Below, one piece after another: positions 1-8,409 of a stretch of 39,513 nt of DNA. A model generated the notes under the pieces. That model was not told the DNA's origin. It was given only the letters and a program-made list of their open reading frames with translations, and searched no databases. The position numbers were made by a program, and so were the translations under genes. The DNA is from Verrucomicrobiia bacterium (GTDB taxonomy: Bacteria > Verrucomicrobiota > Verrucomicrobiia > Verrucomicrobiales > DEV007), in contig JAGROY010000118.1 in the NCBI GenBank assembly GCA_020439995.1, forward strand, positions 1-39,513, written 5' to 3'. How positions within the stretch are numbered: position 1 is the stretch's first letter; every line of letters begins with the position of its first letter.

Positions 1-1284
1 GCTCGGCCTGACGATGTAGGGTTGATTGTGGCCGGCGTGGCTGTAGACGACTTCTCCGGTCTCCGCGTCAATCACGCCCGCGAGCATAGTCACGAACTGA
101 CCCGTGGACACATGACGGCACAAGGCATTGTTTAATTCCGTCATCAACTCTTCGCACGCAAGGAAGCGCTGCCCAAGCGAACGGAACAATGTAAGGGTGA
201 CGGCCATCGTCATCGCTGCCGGCACTCCCTTGTCCGATACATCCCCGATGGCAAAGCAGAGTTTATTGTCACGCATCAGATAGAAGTCGTAGAGGTCGCC
301 GCCCACGGCCTTCGCCGGCGTCAGGAATGCATGCAGGTCAAAGTTTTCCGCAGTGACACCTCCAGGAAGGACTTGAGGAAGGAAATTCTGCTGAATCTCC
401 CAGGCGATTTTCAGCTCTCCCTCAACACGCTCCTTTGCAGCCGTGGTCTCACGGAGATCTGTAATGTACTGCTGCAGCCGGCTGTCCATATCAAGGAACG
501 CCGACGACAAATGCCCGACCTCATCCTCATGCCGATTGGACACCGCTTCCAGCTCCAGGCGCTGCTCATCCTTGAGTGCAAAATTTTGCTCGACCGTCTT
601 GCGAATCACCGCGGACAAACTTCCGATTGGACGCAGGATACGATTGAGCAGCAGTGACGCAACAGCCCAGAGCACTAAAAACGCCCCCACTCCAAATCCA
701 ATGCAGATCATCAGGGTTTTTGCCAGCGTCCTCTGGATGAAGTTGGTCGACACATCGGCACCCACCACGAACTGGCGTCCGGATTCGGTCATCGCAGGGA
801 CAAAAATCGAACGAAAACTCCCCCACTCATCTTCATATTCATCAAACGTGGCATCGCGTGTCGCCCATGCATTCATCATGCTCGCAGGCGGTCTTTCATA
901 GAGTTGAAAAAACTGGGTCTCTGTGCCCTCGGCCATTTCCTCCTCTGTAGCATTTGTCGAGGCGACATAAAATCTACCATCCATCTCGACATAGCTGTAC
1001 AGATAAGTGATGCCTATGCTCTCCGAGTATGCACTCAGGTGCTCCATCACGGTAGTGTAAGTTTCGTGATCGACCGAATCAGCACCGGTCACTTGATCAT
1101 GAAACCCGTCCGGCACCAGCATGGGAAGTGCTCTTGCGGCGGCATTCAGCTTGCCATTGATCCCTTCAATGATCTCCGCTTTTTGCAAGCGATAGGAATA
1201 GACCGTGTAGCCGACGGTAAAAATGAGATTCGCCAGCGACGAAATGAGAAGCACCTTTGTGCGGATACCGAATTTCTTACGCAT
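1..1284 (-). CDS. SpoIIE/PP2C-family serine phosphatase with Cache-like sensor and HAMP (C-terminus outside window)
   Basis: Read on the minus strand from an ATG at 1284 and open to the window edge (428 residues visible). A first membrane segment (about 10-30) is followed by an extracytoplasmic sensor of about 150 residues that resembles the sensor of the protein at 3069-4571. A second membrane segment (about 187-212), a HAMP-like linker and a coiled region (to about 290) lead into a SpoIIE/PP2C domain. The metal-binding signatures are intact: GGDLYDF (328-334) and GDVSDKG (347-353), followed by GHNQP (418-422). Members of this family dephosphorylate anti-sigma-factor antagonists in partner-switching pathways; that target is inferred, since no STAS or anti-sigma gene is visible here. 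The start overlaps the preceding gene by 8 bp (ATGCGTAA), so translational coupling is likely. It is the only phosphatase of the operon that looks active. Confidence 0.9.
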   Translation of the reverse strand, partial: MRKKFGIRTKVLLISSLANLIFTVGYTVYSYRLQKAEIIEGINGKLNAAARALPMLVPDGFHDQVTGADSVDHETYTTVMEHLSAYSESIGITYLYSYVEMDGRFYVASTNATEEEMAEGTETQFFQLYERPPASMMNAWATRDATFDEYEDEWGSFRSIFVPAMTESGRQFVVGADVSTNFIQRTLAKTLMICIGFGVGAFLVLWAVASLLLNRILRPIGSLSAVIRKTVEQNFALKDEQRLELEAVSNRHEDEVGHLSSAFLDMDSRLQQYITDLRETTAAKERVEGELKIAWEIQQNFLPQVLPGGVTAENFDLHAFLTPAKAVGGDLYDFYLMRDNKLCFAIGDVSDKGVPAAMTMAVTLTLFRSLGQRFLACEELMTELNNALCRHVSTGQFVTMLAGVIDAETGEVVYSHAGHNQPYIVRPS

Positions 1285-2644
1285 AATGGGAAGTGGCTAG
1301 TGATGAAGTAGAAAGTGCGGGGACTGTTGACGACGGCTTTGGATCGAAAGCAATCGATCCGATGACCACGCATAACATTTGAGATGAGTGATCCAAAAGA
1401 GCGGTGGCACGATGAGTGAGTTCGGCAGCAGACATGGCGGGCAGACTGGCCGTCAACCCTTTGAACAACGCATCGAGATGGCGTCCGCCGTTGTGAAACA
1501 GGTGCATGGATTCGGAGCTTGGAATGCTCTCGTGATCGATCACCCGGTCGGCTCGAAGGCGGAAGACCTCGAATGCTTGAGCCCTCGCAATATCGCAGCG
1601 CACGAGAGTGAGATCACTGAGGTCAAAGAGAATGGCACACCGCTGCAAGATGTCGGAGGAGCAACAGGAACGCTTTGACAAGCGCGAACGTAAATAGTGG
1701 ACGACCGCACCCGCCCTCATCCGGCGCTCCCATTGATCACCGCACGCATCGATTGATCCGAAAAACGCGATCAATTCACCTCCCGCAGAACGTACGGTTT
1801 CGAGGAAGGTTCGATCATCGGAAGCCTGGTCTACGGGCAACAGGTGAACAGAGACATCCATTCCTTCCGCACCCTTCTCTGCGAGCTGTCTGGAACCAGA
1901 TACCGGAGCATCGCCTGCACAGCTTACCAGCAGCTGACTCTTGTGCATGGTCCAGTCCAGAACACTGCCCATCGTTGCAACCGTGTTTCGTAAATCAATA
2001 ATCTCTCTTATCCCGCGCGCGTTTGCAGTGGTTTCCATTGCAGCAGTGGACGAACCGTTTGCGATGGCGGCCACGGCCCGTCCCAGCGGTTCCATCTCCT
2101 TCCTCAGAGCCAACGACACGAGCGCTGACGCGGCAATCCCGAGAACGACGGTCAGCAATGATCCAATCATGCAGATACTCACCACCTCGGCCAACCCCTC
2201 CGGCAGACGCGCAGCATCCATGTAGACAATCACGTTGCCGGCGTGTGCTTCAGTGGCCCCGTGGATCACTGGCGCAGCTGCGCCGATGACCACCTGGCCG
2301 TCGCTTGTCTCAAACGGTTCTGTTGTATCCTCGGTCTCACCGCCAGAAAGCTCGGTTATCCCGCGATCGATCAGGGGTTCCCCTGACTGAAACACCGTCA
2401 CCCGCAAGATCGAACCGTAGCTCAGTGCCCTGTCGACCGATTGCTCTATGGATTCGATACTCCGATCCCCTGCAAGCAACTGCTCCGAAAACGCCGCGAT
2501 CGAAATTGCCGCAGCCTGTGATTCCTCTTGTAGTCCCCGCACCAACTCCCTCTTCACGAACTGATATACCAGCCCGCTGATGGCCAGTGCCAAACAGAGA
2601 AAGAGCGGCACGATTGCCACCATGTTTTGCCTCCAGATTCTCAT
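1277..2644 (-). CDS. Two-TM HAMP-type membrane protein with a degenerate PP2C-like domain (putative pseudophosphatase)
   Basis: 455 residues. TM1 (about 8-30) and TM2 (about 155-180) bracket an extracytoplasmic domain; a HAMP-like stretch (about 181-232) follows. The rest (about 238-435) can be laid over a SpoIIE/PP2C domain, but the signatures are eroded. The GDVSxKG position reads GSIDACG (295-301), so the metal-binding Asp is Ser. The late TDG position reads HNGG (384-387), and the terminal DD-x-T strand reads SSQMLCVVI. The fold assignment rests on order and spacing of these segments and on the operon context, so it is weaker than for the neighbour at 1-1284. A sensing or regulatory partner role is inferred. 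It overlaps the upstream gene by ATGA and the downstream gene by 8 bp. Confidence 0.7.
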   Translation of the reverse strand: MRIWRQNMVAIVPLFLCLALAISGLVYQFVKRELVRGLQEESQAAAISIAAFSEQLLAGDRSIESIEQSVDRALSYGSILRVTVFQSGEPLIDRGITELSGGETEDTTEPFETSDGQVVIGAAAPVIHGATEAHAGNVIVYMDAARLPEGLAEVVSICMIGSLLTVVLGIAASALVSLALRKEMEPLGRAVAAIANGSSTAAMETTANARGIREIIDLRNTVATMGSVLDWTMHKSQLLVSCAGDAPVSGSRQLAEKGAEGMDVSVHLLPVDQASDDRTFLETVRSAGGELIAFFGSIDACGDQWERRMRAGAVVHYLRSRLSKRSCCSSDILQRCAILFDLSDLTLVRCDIARAQAFEVFRLRADRVIDHESIPSSESMHLFHNGGRHLDALFKGLTASLPAMSAAELTHRATALLDHSSQMLCVVIGSIAFDPKPSSTVPALSTSSLATSHYA

Positions 2645-3072
2645 ACGAACAGTGCGTCCTCCGTTGGATGTTTCGGTTCGATCCGGCCCCCTCGTTCAGC
2701 ACCTCTTCCCTGCTGAACTAAAGCTCTGACGATCTCCGGGCACTGGTGAATGATCGTAAAAAAGTGGCCTTTGCTTATCAAAAGACACTCTGCACCTTCG
2801 GCACCAGCGCAAAGGTCTATGCTGGTCGGACGATCCTTCAAAAGGGATGCAACCCCGAGAACTGACGGCACCGGAAATCCGTGCGTATCTTCCAGTTCGC
2901 CCCGCACCACCACCACAAGTTCTTTAAGAAAGGATTCAGTGGCATAGGCGGTCACTCCAGCAGCAAACTGCCGGTGCACTGCCACACGTGCAATGGCTGT
3001 CAAATCTTGAATCCGCAAGTCTGCGAAAGCAGGAACTGACTGAAGCGCGAATGCTTTTTCGATCACTGTCAT
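2641..3072 (-). CDS. Small stand-alone cyclic-nucleotide-binding-fold protein
   Basis: 143 residues with the cNMP/CAP beta-roll pattern: an N-terminal helix (F-A-D-L...), a strand with ELVVVVRGELED (about 50-61), the loop GVASLLKDRP (about 72-81) in the phosphate-binding cassette position, a final strand ECLLISKGHF, and a C-terminal helix. The cassette lacks the conserved GE and the Arg that normally contacts the cyclic phosphate, so nucleotide binding is doubtful and a protein-interaction role is possible. There is no DNA-binding domain, so it is not a Crp/Fnr regulator. It is coupled by ATGA overlaps on both sides (3069-3072 and 2641-2644) inside the five-gene operon. Confidence 0.75.
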   Translation of the reverse strand: MTVIEKAFALQSVPAFADLRIQDLTAIARVAVHRQFAAGVTAYATESFLKELVVVVRGELEDTHGFPVPSVLGVASLLKDRPTSIDLCAGAEGAECLLISKGHFFTIIHQCPEIVRALVQQGRGAERGGRIEPKHPTEDALFV

Positions 3073-4571
3073 CTTGAGGTAACTGGAGGTTCTACACTTG
3101 AAGGGAACAGACCGCCCACGAGGGTCTCTTGAGTCACCGATACTTGCTGGAGCAATGCGACGAGGCGCTGCACTGCTTCCCCTTTCAAACTTGCTCCCGC
3201 CAGATCTGCCACCAGTCTCTCCTGAAACGCATCAGACAAGGGCTCTGCCGCATCGGTAAACAAGAGTCCGCCGTACTTTGGCAAGGGTACCACTCCTGGC
3301 TGTGAGACGGTCTGCTCTGCCATCTTTTCCCCGTCCCAGAGCCATAGAGATATTGGCTGGAATGGATGGACCCATGCGCTGTCGTCTCCCGCACGATAGT
3401 GCAGAAAACACTTAGCGTCTCCCTGCAGGATCTCGGAGATTTCCTCAGTGCTGATCTCATCGATTCCTTCGGCTCCATGTAAAATAATTTGCCGCAGTGC
3501 ATCCCCTATCGCGCATCTGCGTTCGAGACTCTGCAGCGCATTGGCTACGCCAGGCACCATCCAGAGGATCAACTCATCGCCACACGCTACCCAGCTTGAG
3601 CAGGTTCTTGCTCCATGCTTCGCCGTGCCTTCCAACAGACTCACCACCGCGATTTCAGAAAGTCTGTTCTCCGCTATTGACTGAGGACATCGCTTGGCCA
3701 GCTCCTCCATCCTGGCAGAGCGCTCCGCTGATTCCCTGCTTCTTAAATGGTCGCAACGTTGACTTTCCAGTGTCTCGACCAGATCGTCACTCAGGCGATT
3801 AAATGTGCCGGCGAGCAAGGCCAGTTCCTGAGGTTTCTCTACTTCAATGCGGTGATTGTAGCGCCCGGAAGCCAGCTTCAAAGCACCTTCTTTGAGTACT
3901 TTGATAGGTTCCGTCAGACGCTTGGCCACCGCTACGGAGGCATAGATACCTACGCTCAAGACAATGATACCCAGGCCGAATGCGGCAAGCAGAGCGATCC
4001 TTGTTTTCATTTTGATGACGCTCAGGTTCACGTCAGCGCCTGCCATTGCACTGATATCCCCTTGACTGTCAACAATGGGCGCGTAGGAAACTTTGATCAT
4101 TCCCCAGTTGTCGGTTTCCTGCACTTCACCAATGTGAATATCCCCCTGCAGCACCTTGCGTGCACCCGCGTAATCCGCAGGCGGCAACTCATCAATGTAG
4201 CCTACCTCCGTATGATCCTCACCTTCGGTTGCGTCCAACACATACATACACTCCGGATCATCCAGTAACACCTGAGTGTAGACATACGTCAGCTCAGCTT
4301 TTCGGAGTATCTGCTTCATTGGGCCGACCAATGATCCGTAGGCCTCACTGGACTCATCCCGAGACTCCACCACTGACGCGTGCTTGTCTCCATCGATGAA
4401 ACTCCCGATCACTCCACTGATGGCAAACAGCTTGGCATCGTACCCAGCCACAATAGTGCTGTACAGCCGGGAGTAGAGGAAATAGCTCCAGGACGTGGTG
4501 GCGATCACCATCGCAGATGCAACGACAATGCCGATCAAGGGCTGCAGTCGAAGATCGTACTTACGCAACAT
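3069..4571 (-). CDS. Cache-HAMP membrane protein with a degenerate PP2C-like domain (putative pseudophosphatase)
   Basis: I choose the ATG at 4571, which overlaps the upstream gene by 11 bp and puts the first TM at residues 11-33; an upstream in-frame start at 4613 would add 14 residues inside the previous gene. The layout is TM1, a Cache-like sensor (about 34-190, with MAGADVNLS near its end), TM2 (about 192-216), HAMP (about 217-268), then a PP2C-derived region (about 300-490). The late LLFTDAAEPL (436-445) matches the LLYTDG motif of SpoIIE phosphatases. The GDVSxKG site, however, reads WMVPGVANA (337-345), so the metal-binding Asp is lost. The sensor is a paralogue of that at 1-1284. A non-catalytic sensor that modulates the real phosphatase is inferred. 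Confidence 0.75.
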   Translation of the reverse strand: MLRKYDLRLQPLIGIVVASAMVIATTSWSYFLYSRLYSTIVAGYDAKLFAISGVIGSFIDGDKHASVVESRDESSEAYGSLVGPMKQILRKAELTYVYTQVLLDDPECMYVLDATEGEDHTEVGYIDELPPADYAGARKVLQGDIHIGEVQETDNWGMIKVSYAPIVDSQGDISAMAGADVNLSVIKMKTRIALLAAFGLGIIVLSVGIYASVAVAKRLTEPIKVLKEGALKLASGRYNHRIEVEKPQELALLAGTFNRLSDDLVETLESQRCDHLRSRESAERSARMEELAKRCPQSIAENRLSEIAVVSLLEGTAKHGARTCSSWVACGDELILWMVPGVANALQSLERRCAIGDALRQIILHGAEGIDEISTEEISEILQGDAKCFLHYRAGDDSAWVHPFQPISLWLWDGEKMAEQTVSQPGVVPLPKYGGLLFTDAAEPLSDAFQERLVADLAGASLKGEAVQRLVALLQQVSVTQETLVGGLFPSSVEPPVTSR

Positions 4572-7500
4572 AAAGGTCGACCTCCACTTGATGCGCCAGC
4601 AGTGCCAGCGCAATGTTAGGGTGAATACAGGATGCCCGCCAGATCGCGGACTGGGGAATCACCATGACCCGGGCACCTCGCGAAACCGCCGTCTCCACAT
4701 AGTGTGCCGCCCCGGCCAGACATTCGCCACCAACCAGGCCGCCTTGTATCACGGTTTGCTCCCCGTCTTCAATCGCGCCAGACATCACCACGTAAACCGC
4801 ATTGCAACTGTCACCGGCTTCGTAGATGGTGCTTCCGTCCACCGAGCATCCGACTTCCGCCTGCAAGGCAAGATCGAGAATTTCTGTCATGCGGAACTGC
4901 GAAAAGAAGGCGCTTCCCGCAAGGATTTGAACTTTCTCAATGGTATTTGGAAGCTCGCTGCTGCTTTGACTTACCTCCCGTTTGAGAGCCGTGGATATCA
5001 TTTCAGCAAGCAGAGGCGAGGCCCCACTGCCGTGCTGATTCCGGGTGGTAATCTCGTTCAACCCCGCACCCCGTTGTCCAGTTCCCCACAAACTGTGGAA
5101 TGCTGCGGCACACTCGAGTTCGCCGCCACGCCGCACGGACTCAACCAGAAATCTCGCATCCTCCTGGTCACTCTCAAGCTGCCCTCTCCCGCCACCAGCT
5201 GAACTGACTGCACGCTCCAGGGTACGGCCATCGATCAGCGGTAGCAATTTTTTGAACACCGCCCTCTCACAGCCTTGTTCAATGGTTTCGATCGCGTTGG
5301 CACGTTCTTTTGCATTCGATGACCGCAGGGACGCAGCAATCATCTCATGGTCTGTCATTCGGCCAGTGAGGCTCAACATTTCCAAAACATAGTCGACACT
5401 TTCCTGTCGCAAATCGCGGTAAAGACGAGCGAGAAACGGCAGATTTTCAATACTGGCGTCGCCCTTCGACGCGGATGCCTCCGAGAACAGATAGCGATAG
5501 GCTCGGTCGATCTCCCCGGAAAGTATTCGGTCCGACAATGCCTCCAGCTGTGGAAATGCCAGAGTTGACAGTGCCCGGGCACCGATTGATCGGCCCGCAT
5601 GACAGCAGTCTGACTCAGTGAGCAATGAAACCAGGTTCGGCACACTACGGAGTCCGATCGTCGTCAAAAGATCTTCCACCTGCCTGCGCTCTGCGGGTGA
5701 AAACTGTGCGCCGACCGACAGCAATGGAGGAATACAATCTGGATCGCCCACCCGTGCCAGCGCTGCCAGTGCCCGCATGCGTACTGCGCCATCTCCATCC
5801 ATCACGGTTTCCAGCAGCGGAGGCACAGCTTCCACACTGTCGCCATCGAGCAGCGGCATCAGTTTGTTCAGAAGATATTCTCTCTCTTCGACCGGTGTCG
5901 AGGTGAGTGCTGTCAGACCTTTCGATAGATCATTGCGTTGACCTGAGCCGCCCCCTGCCGCCTGCTCAACATTTTGCCACCGCTCAAGTTCCTCACGCAC
6001 CGCACCTCCAATTCCCGAGCGGTTGGGCCATTGCTCAAGAATCCGCAGAGCCGCATGGTTCTGCTCCTCAGCCGTGCGCGCGAGAATGCGAAGCGTCTCC
6101 ATCACTTCTGGCGGGGCCGTCGCATCGTTGCCTATCGCATCAGCCAACGCATCGAGGGCGGTATCTCGATCGCCGCTGCGCCACAACAATTGTGCAGCTG
6201 TCAGGGCGCGGTTCAGATCCGCTGAAGCTGCCGCATCCCGAAGAAGCTTCACATCAGATGAAGAAAGCGCGACGACCTGATCGGCTTCGCTGGAGAAACT
6301 CAGCCACGCATCCTTTAACTTGGCAACCATCGCCGTGACGTATTCAGCCCGCAATGCCAGTGCCGCACAAAACGCAAATAGCGCAAGGAGGAGCCCGGAT
6401 ACTGTGATCGCATCTGCACTGATGCGGGAAGATACGATGACGAGAAACAGTCCTGCCAGGGCAACGGCCATTGGTTCAATGATCCCTTCGACAATGGCCC
6501 GCACTTCCGCCTTGCCGCGTTCGGGCAGGGCGTTGAACAGCAGGTTCTGGTTGTTGTATTCAATGGATGCCATCACGCCGTGAAACGCAACAAACCCTGC
6601 CACTGCCGCACCGAAGCCGCTGCTTATGAAAAAGAATGAGAAGCTGGCAATGTAAACGACTGGCTGAATGAGAGCGGTATTCCGCACGCCGAAGGTTGCG
6701 ATGAGCCGATTGAACAGAAACAGGTTCATCATCAAATTGAACGCATTGACGCCAAAATAGAGCCTGCCGAACAGACCGGCGATCTCAGCTTCCGTGCGGC
6801 CTTCCTCGAAGATGCGCATGTATTGAAATTCGCAGAGAGTATTGATCACCAGAGTCGTGACGAGCACGGTTCCAAACACCCAGAGGAACTTTGACTGACG
6901 AGCGGTCGACACGACGATTCGCCACTGATCGATAAATCCAATCCTTGGCCCTTCCTCGTCGTGCGCGTCACTTTCCAATGACTTCCAGCGGCGCGTCACC
7001 ATCGCCAAAAACGGGACGGTCGCCAGACTGATCGCTGCCCAGACAAGGAACAATTGCTCAACTCCAATGAGATCCACAAGTCCGACCACCATCGCACCGC
7101 CGAGCATCATGCCCAGTGATGTGCCCGCTGCGAACAGCGAGAACAACCGCTTCGCATCAAGAATATCGAAGTAGCTGTCGATAAAGCTCCAAAGCAGGGA
7201 GTAAAGGGCAACGTACCAGACACCCGTATAAATTTTAGCGGCGTAGTAGAGGCTTTGCCCCGGCAGGATTCCCTCCGGCAGCGCTGCCCCTCCCCAGACG
7301 GCAACACCGCCAACTGCCATGATGATCAAGGTAAAACGGAACAATCCTGTCTTGCCGATGCACCCCATCAGCCAGACGCTGACAGGGATGTAAGCGAGCA
7401 GAACGAGCGGGGCTCCGAGGTAGACGACTGGCAAGTGCGCGGCACCCACATGGGACAGGAACAATGAGTCAGCCGCACTCATGCCAAGGCCAAGGCCAGC

Positions 7501-7590
7501 ATTGAGTAGTACCGTCAGGAAGGTGAACGCCAATACTTTGGCACCCTCGCCGGGGTGAATGTTGAACATCCTTCTGAGAATCCCTACCAT
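4561..7590 (-). CDS. NTT/MFS-like transporter with HEAT repeats and C-terminal cNMP-type domain
   Basis: 1009 residues. The first ~415 form about 12 hydrophobic segments resembling Npt1/Npt2 (ATP/ADP translocase-like) carriers, including the FDILDAKRLFSLFAAG stretch at about 141-156 and YNNQNLLFNALPERGKAEVR at about 345-364. Residues ~430-880 are helical, with HEAT-like units such as GDGAVRMRALAALARVGD. The last ~105 residues are a cyclic-nucleotide-binding-type beta-roll (YVVMSGAIEDGEQ, then GGECLAG) that keeps GE but not the cassette Arg. The substrate cannot be told from sequence, and the HEAT and cNMP parts suggest a gated or signalling carrier. It is first in the operon with two pseudophosphatases and a SpoIIE phosphatase. 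An internal ATG at 7569 is an alternative start. The gap to the preceding methyltransferase is only 23 bp. Confidence 0.85.
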   Translation of the reverse strand: MVGILRRMFNIHPGEGAKVLAFTFLTVLLNAGLGLGMSAADSLFLSHVGAAHLPVVYLGAPLVLLAYIPVSVWLMGCIGKTGLFRFTLIIMAVGGVAVWGGAALPEGILPGQSLYYAAKIYTGVWYVALYSLLWSFIDSYFDILDAKRLFSLFAAGTSLGMMLGGAMVVGLVDLIGVEQLFLVWAAISLATVPFLAMVTRRWKSLESDAHDEEGPRIGFIDQWRIVVSTARQSKFLWVFGTVLVTTLVINTLCEFQYMRIFEEGRTEAEIAGLFGRLYFGVNAFNLMMNLFLFNRLIATFGVRNTALIQPVVYIASFSFFFISSGFGAAVAGFVAFHGVMASIEYNNQNLLFNALPERGKAEVRAIVEGIIEPMAVALAGLFLVIVSSRISADAITVSGLLLALFAFCAALALRAEYVTAMVAKLKDAWLSFSSEADQVVALSSSDVKLLRDAAASADLNRALTAAQLLWRSGDRDTALDALADAIGNDATAPPEVMETLRILARTAEEQNHAALRILEQWPNRSGIGGAVREELERWQNVEQAAGGGSGQRNDLSKGLTALTSTPVEEREYLLNKLMPLLDGDSVEAVPPLLETVMDGDGAVRMRALAALARVGDPDCIPPLLSVGAQFSPAERRQVEDLLTTIGLRSVPNLVSLLTESDCCHAGRSIGARALSTLAFPQLEALSDRILSGEIDRAYRYLFSEASASKGDASIENLPFLARLYRDLRQESVDYVLEMLSLTGRMTDHEMIAASLRSSNAKERANAIETIEQGCERAVFKKLLPLIDGRTLERAVSSAGGGRGQLESDQEDARFLVESVRRGGELECAAAFHSLWGTGQRGAGLNEITTRNQHGSGASPLLAEMISTALKREVSQSSSELPNTIEKVQILAGSAFFSQFRMTEILDLALQAEVGCSVDGSTIYEAGDSCNAVYVVMSGAIEDGEQTVIQGGLVGGECLAGAAHYVETAVSRGARVMVIPQSAIWRASCIHPNIALALLAHQVEVDLYVA

Positions 7591-7613
7591 GGCAGTGTGC
7601 GCGTCGATCGCGA

Positions 7614-8354
7614 CTAACTTCCCTCCCCGCAGCCCATGCTCTTCCGTGCCAGGAACACGTTGCTTTCATGTTCATGCGGAACGGAGCGAAAATTGGGATG
7701 CGCTGCCTCTTCCCAACGGCATGCCTGACTGTACTCCACGGTCAAGCCGTGCACTGCCAGTAGTGCCTCTGCTTCCTCTTTCTCGTAGAAGTGGAAAAAG
7801 TATCGATCCTGGTAGAGCGCACCGGGATTGGCGCTCAGTGCCACCATTTGATGATCAGCAACGGGATCATCATCGCCTGGAATATTGCAAAGTAACCACC
7901 CGCCGGGCTTCAGAATTCTATGAATCTCTCCAAGCACTTCCTCCAGATTTGGAAGAGTCTCAATCACATCGCTCATCAACACCAAGTCAAACGACCCGTC
8001 CGGGAATGGTGTCTCTGCAAGATCACAGTGCACGATCTCTAGCTGCTCCCGGATGCTGGTCGGAATCTTCCGCAGCGCTTCCTTGGACGAATCGCAGCAC
8101 ACAAGCCTGCCGTCGATGCCCTCCCCAGCGACGAGTTGCAGGAGTGAATCCAGATTTCTACCTTCTCCGGTAGCTGCGTCCAATACGCGCACCGATGGAA
8201 GATCCAGCAGACACTCGTGAAGCAGTCCCGTGAATTCCGGCAGAAAACCAACTGGTTCTTTTCCCCAGATCTCTTGATCCGTACTCTGGTAAAGAGCATT
8301 CCATGCGTGCTTATTTCGCCACGCCAACGACTCGTCAGTTTTAGAAGGTGCCAT
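7614..8354 (-). CDS. Class I SAM-dependent methyltransferase
   Basis: About 246 residues from the ATG at 8354; an in-frame TTG at 8363 would add three. The Rossmann methyltransferase motifs are clear: VLDAATGEGRNL (motif I, SAM-binding loop), a second acidic strand ending LVCCDSS, DLVLMSDVIETLPNL (motif IV region) and ILKPGGWLLCNIPG (motif VI-like). The substrate is unknown. It lies 55 bp downstream of the PLP decarboxylase on the same strand and 23 bp upstream of the transporter operon, so it may act on the product of the adjacent carrier-protein/decarboxylase genes. That link is inferred from position only. Confidence 0.85.
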   Translation of the reverse strand: MAPSKTDESLAWRNKHAWNALYQSTDQEIWGKEPVGFLPEFTGLLHECLLDLPSVRVLDAATGEGRNLDSLLQLVAGEGIDGRLVCCDSSKEALRKIPTSIREQLEIVHCDLAETPFPDGSFDLVLMSDVIETLPNLEEVLGEIHRILKPGGWLLCNIPGDDDPVADHQMVALSANPGALYQDRYFFHFYEKEEAEALLAVHGLTVEYSQACRWEEAAHPNFRSVPHEHESNVFLARKSMGCGEGS

Positions 8355-8409
8355 AAAGATCAATGCCTAAAGATCAGTGTTGAGAGCCCTCCCAATGCGG
8401 CGTGTCGAA

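Noticed and set aside
4495..5202. 235-residue plus-strand open frame
   Set aside because: It is antisense to the transporter gene and has no recognisable motifs.
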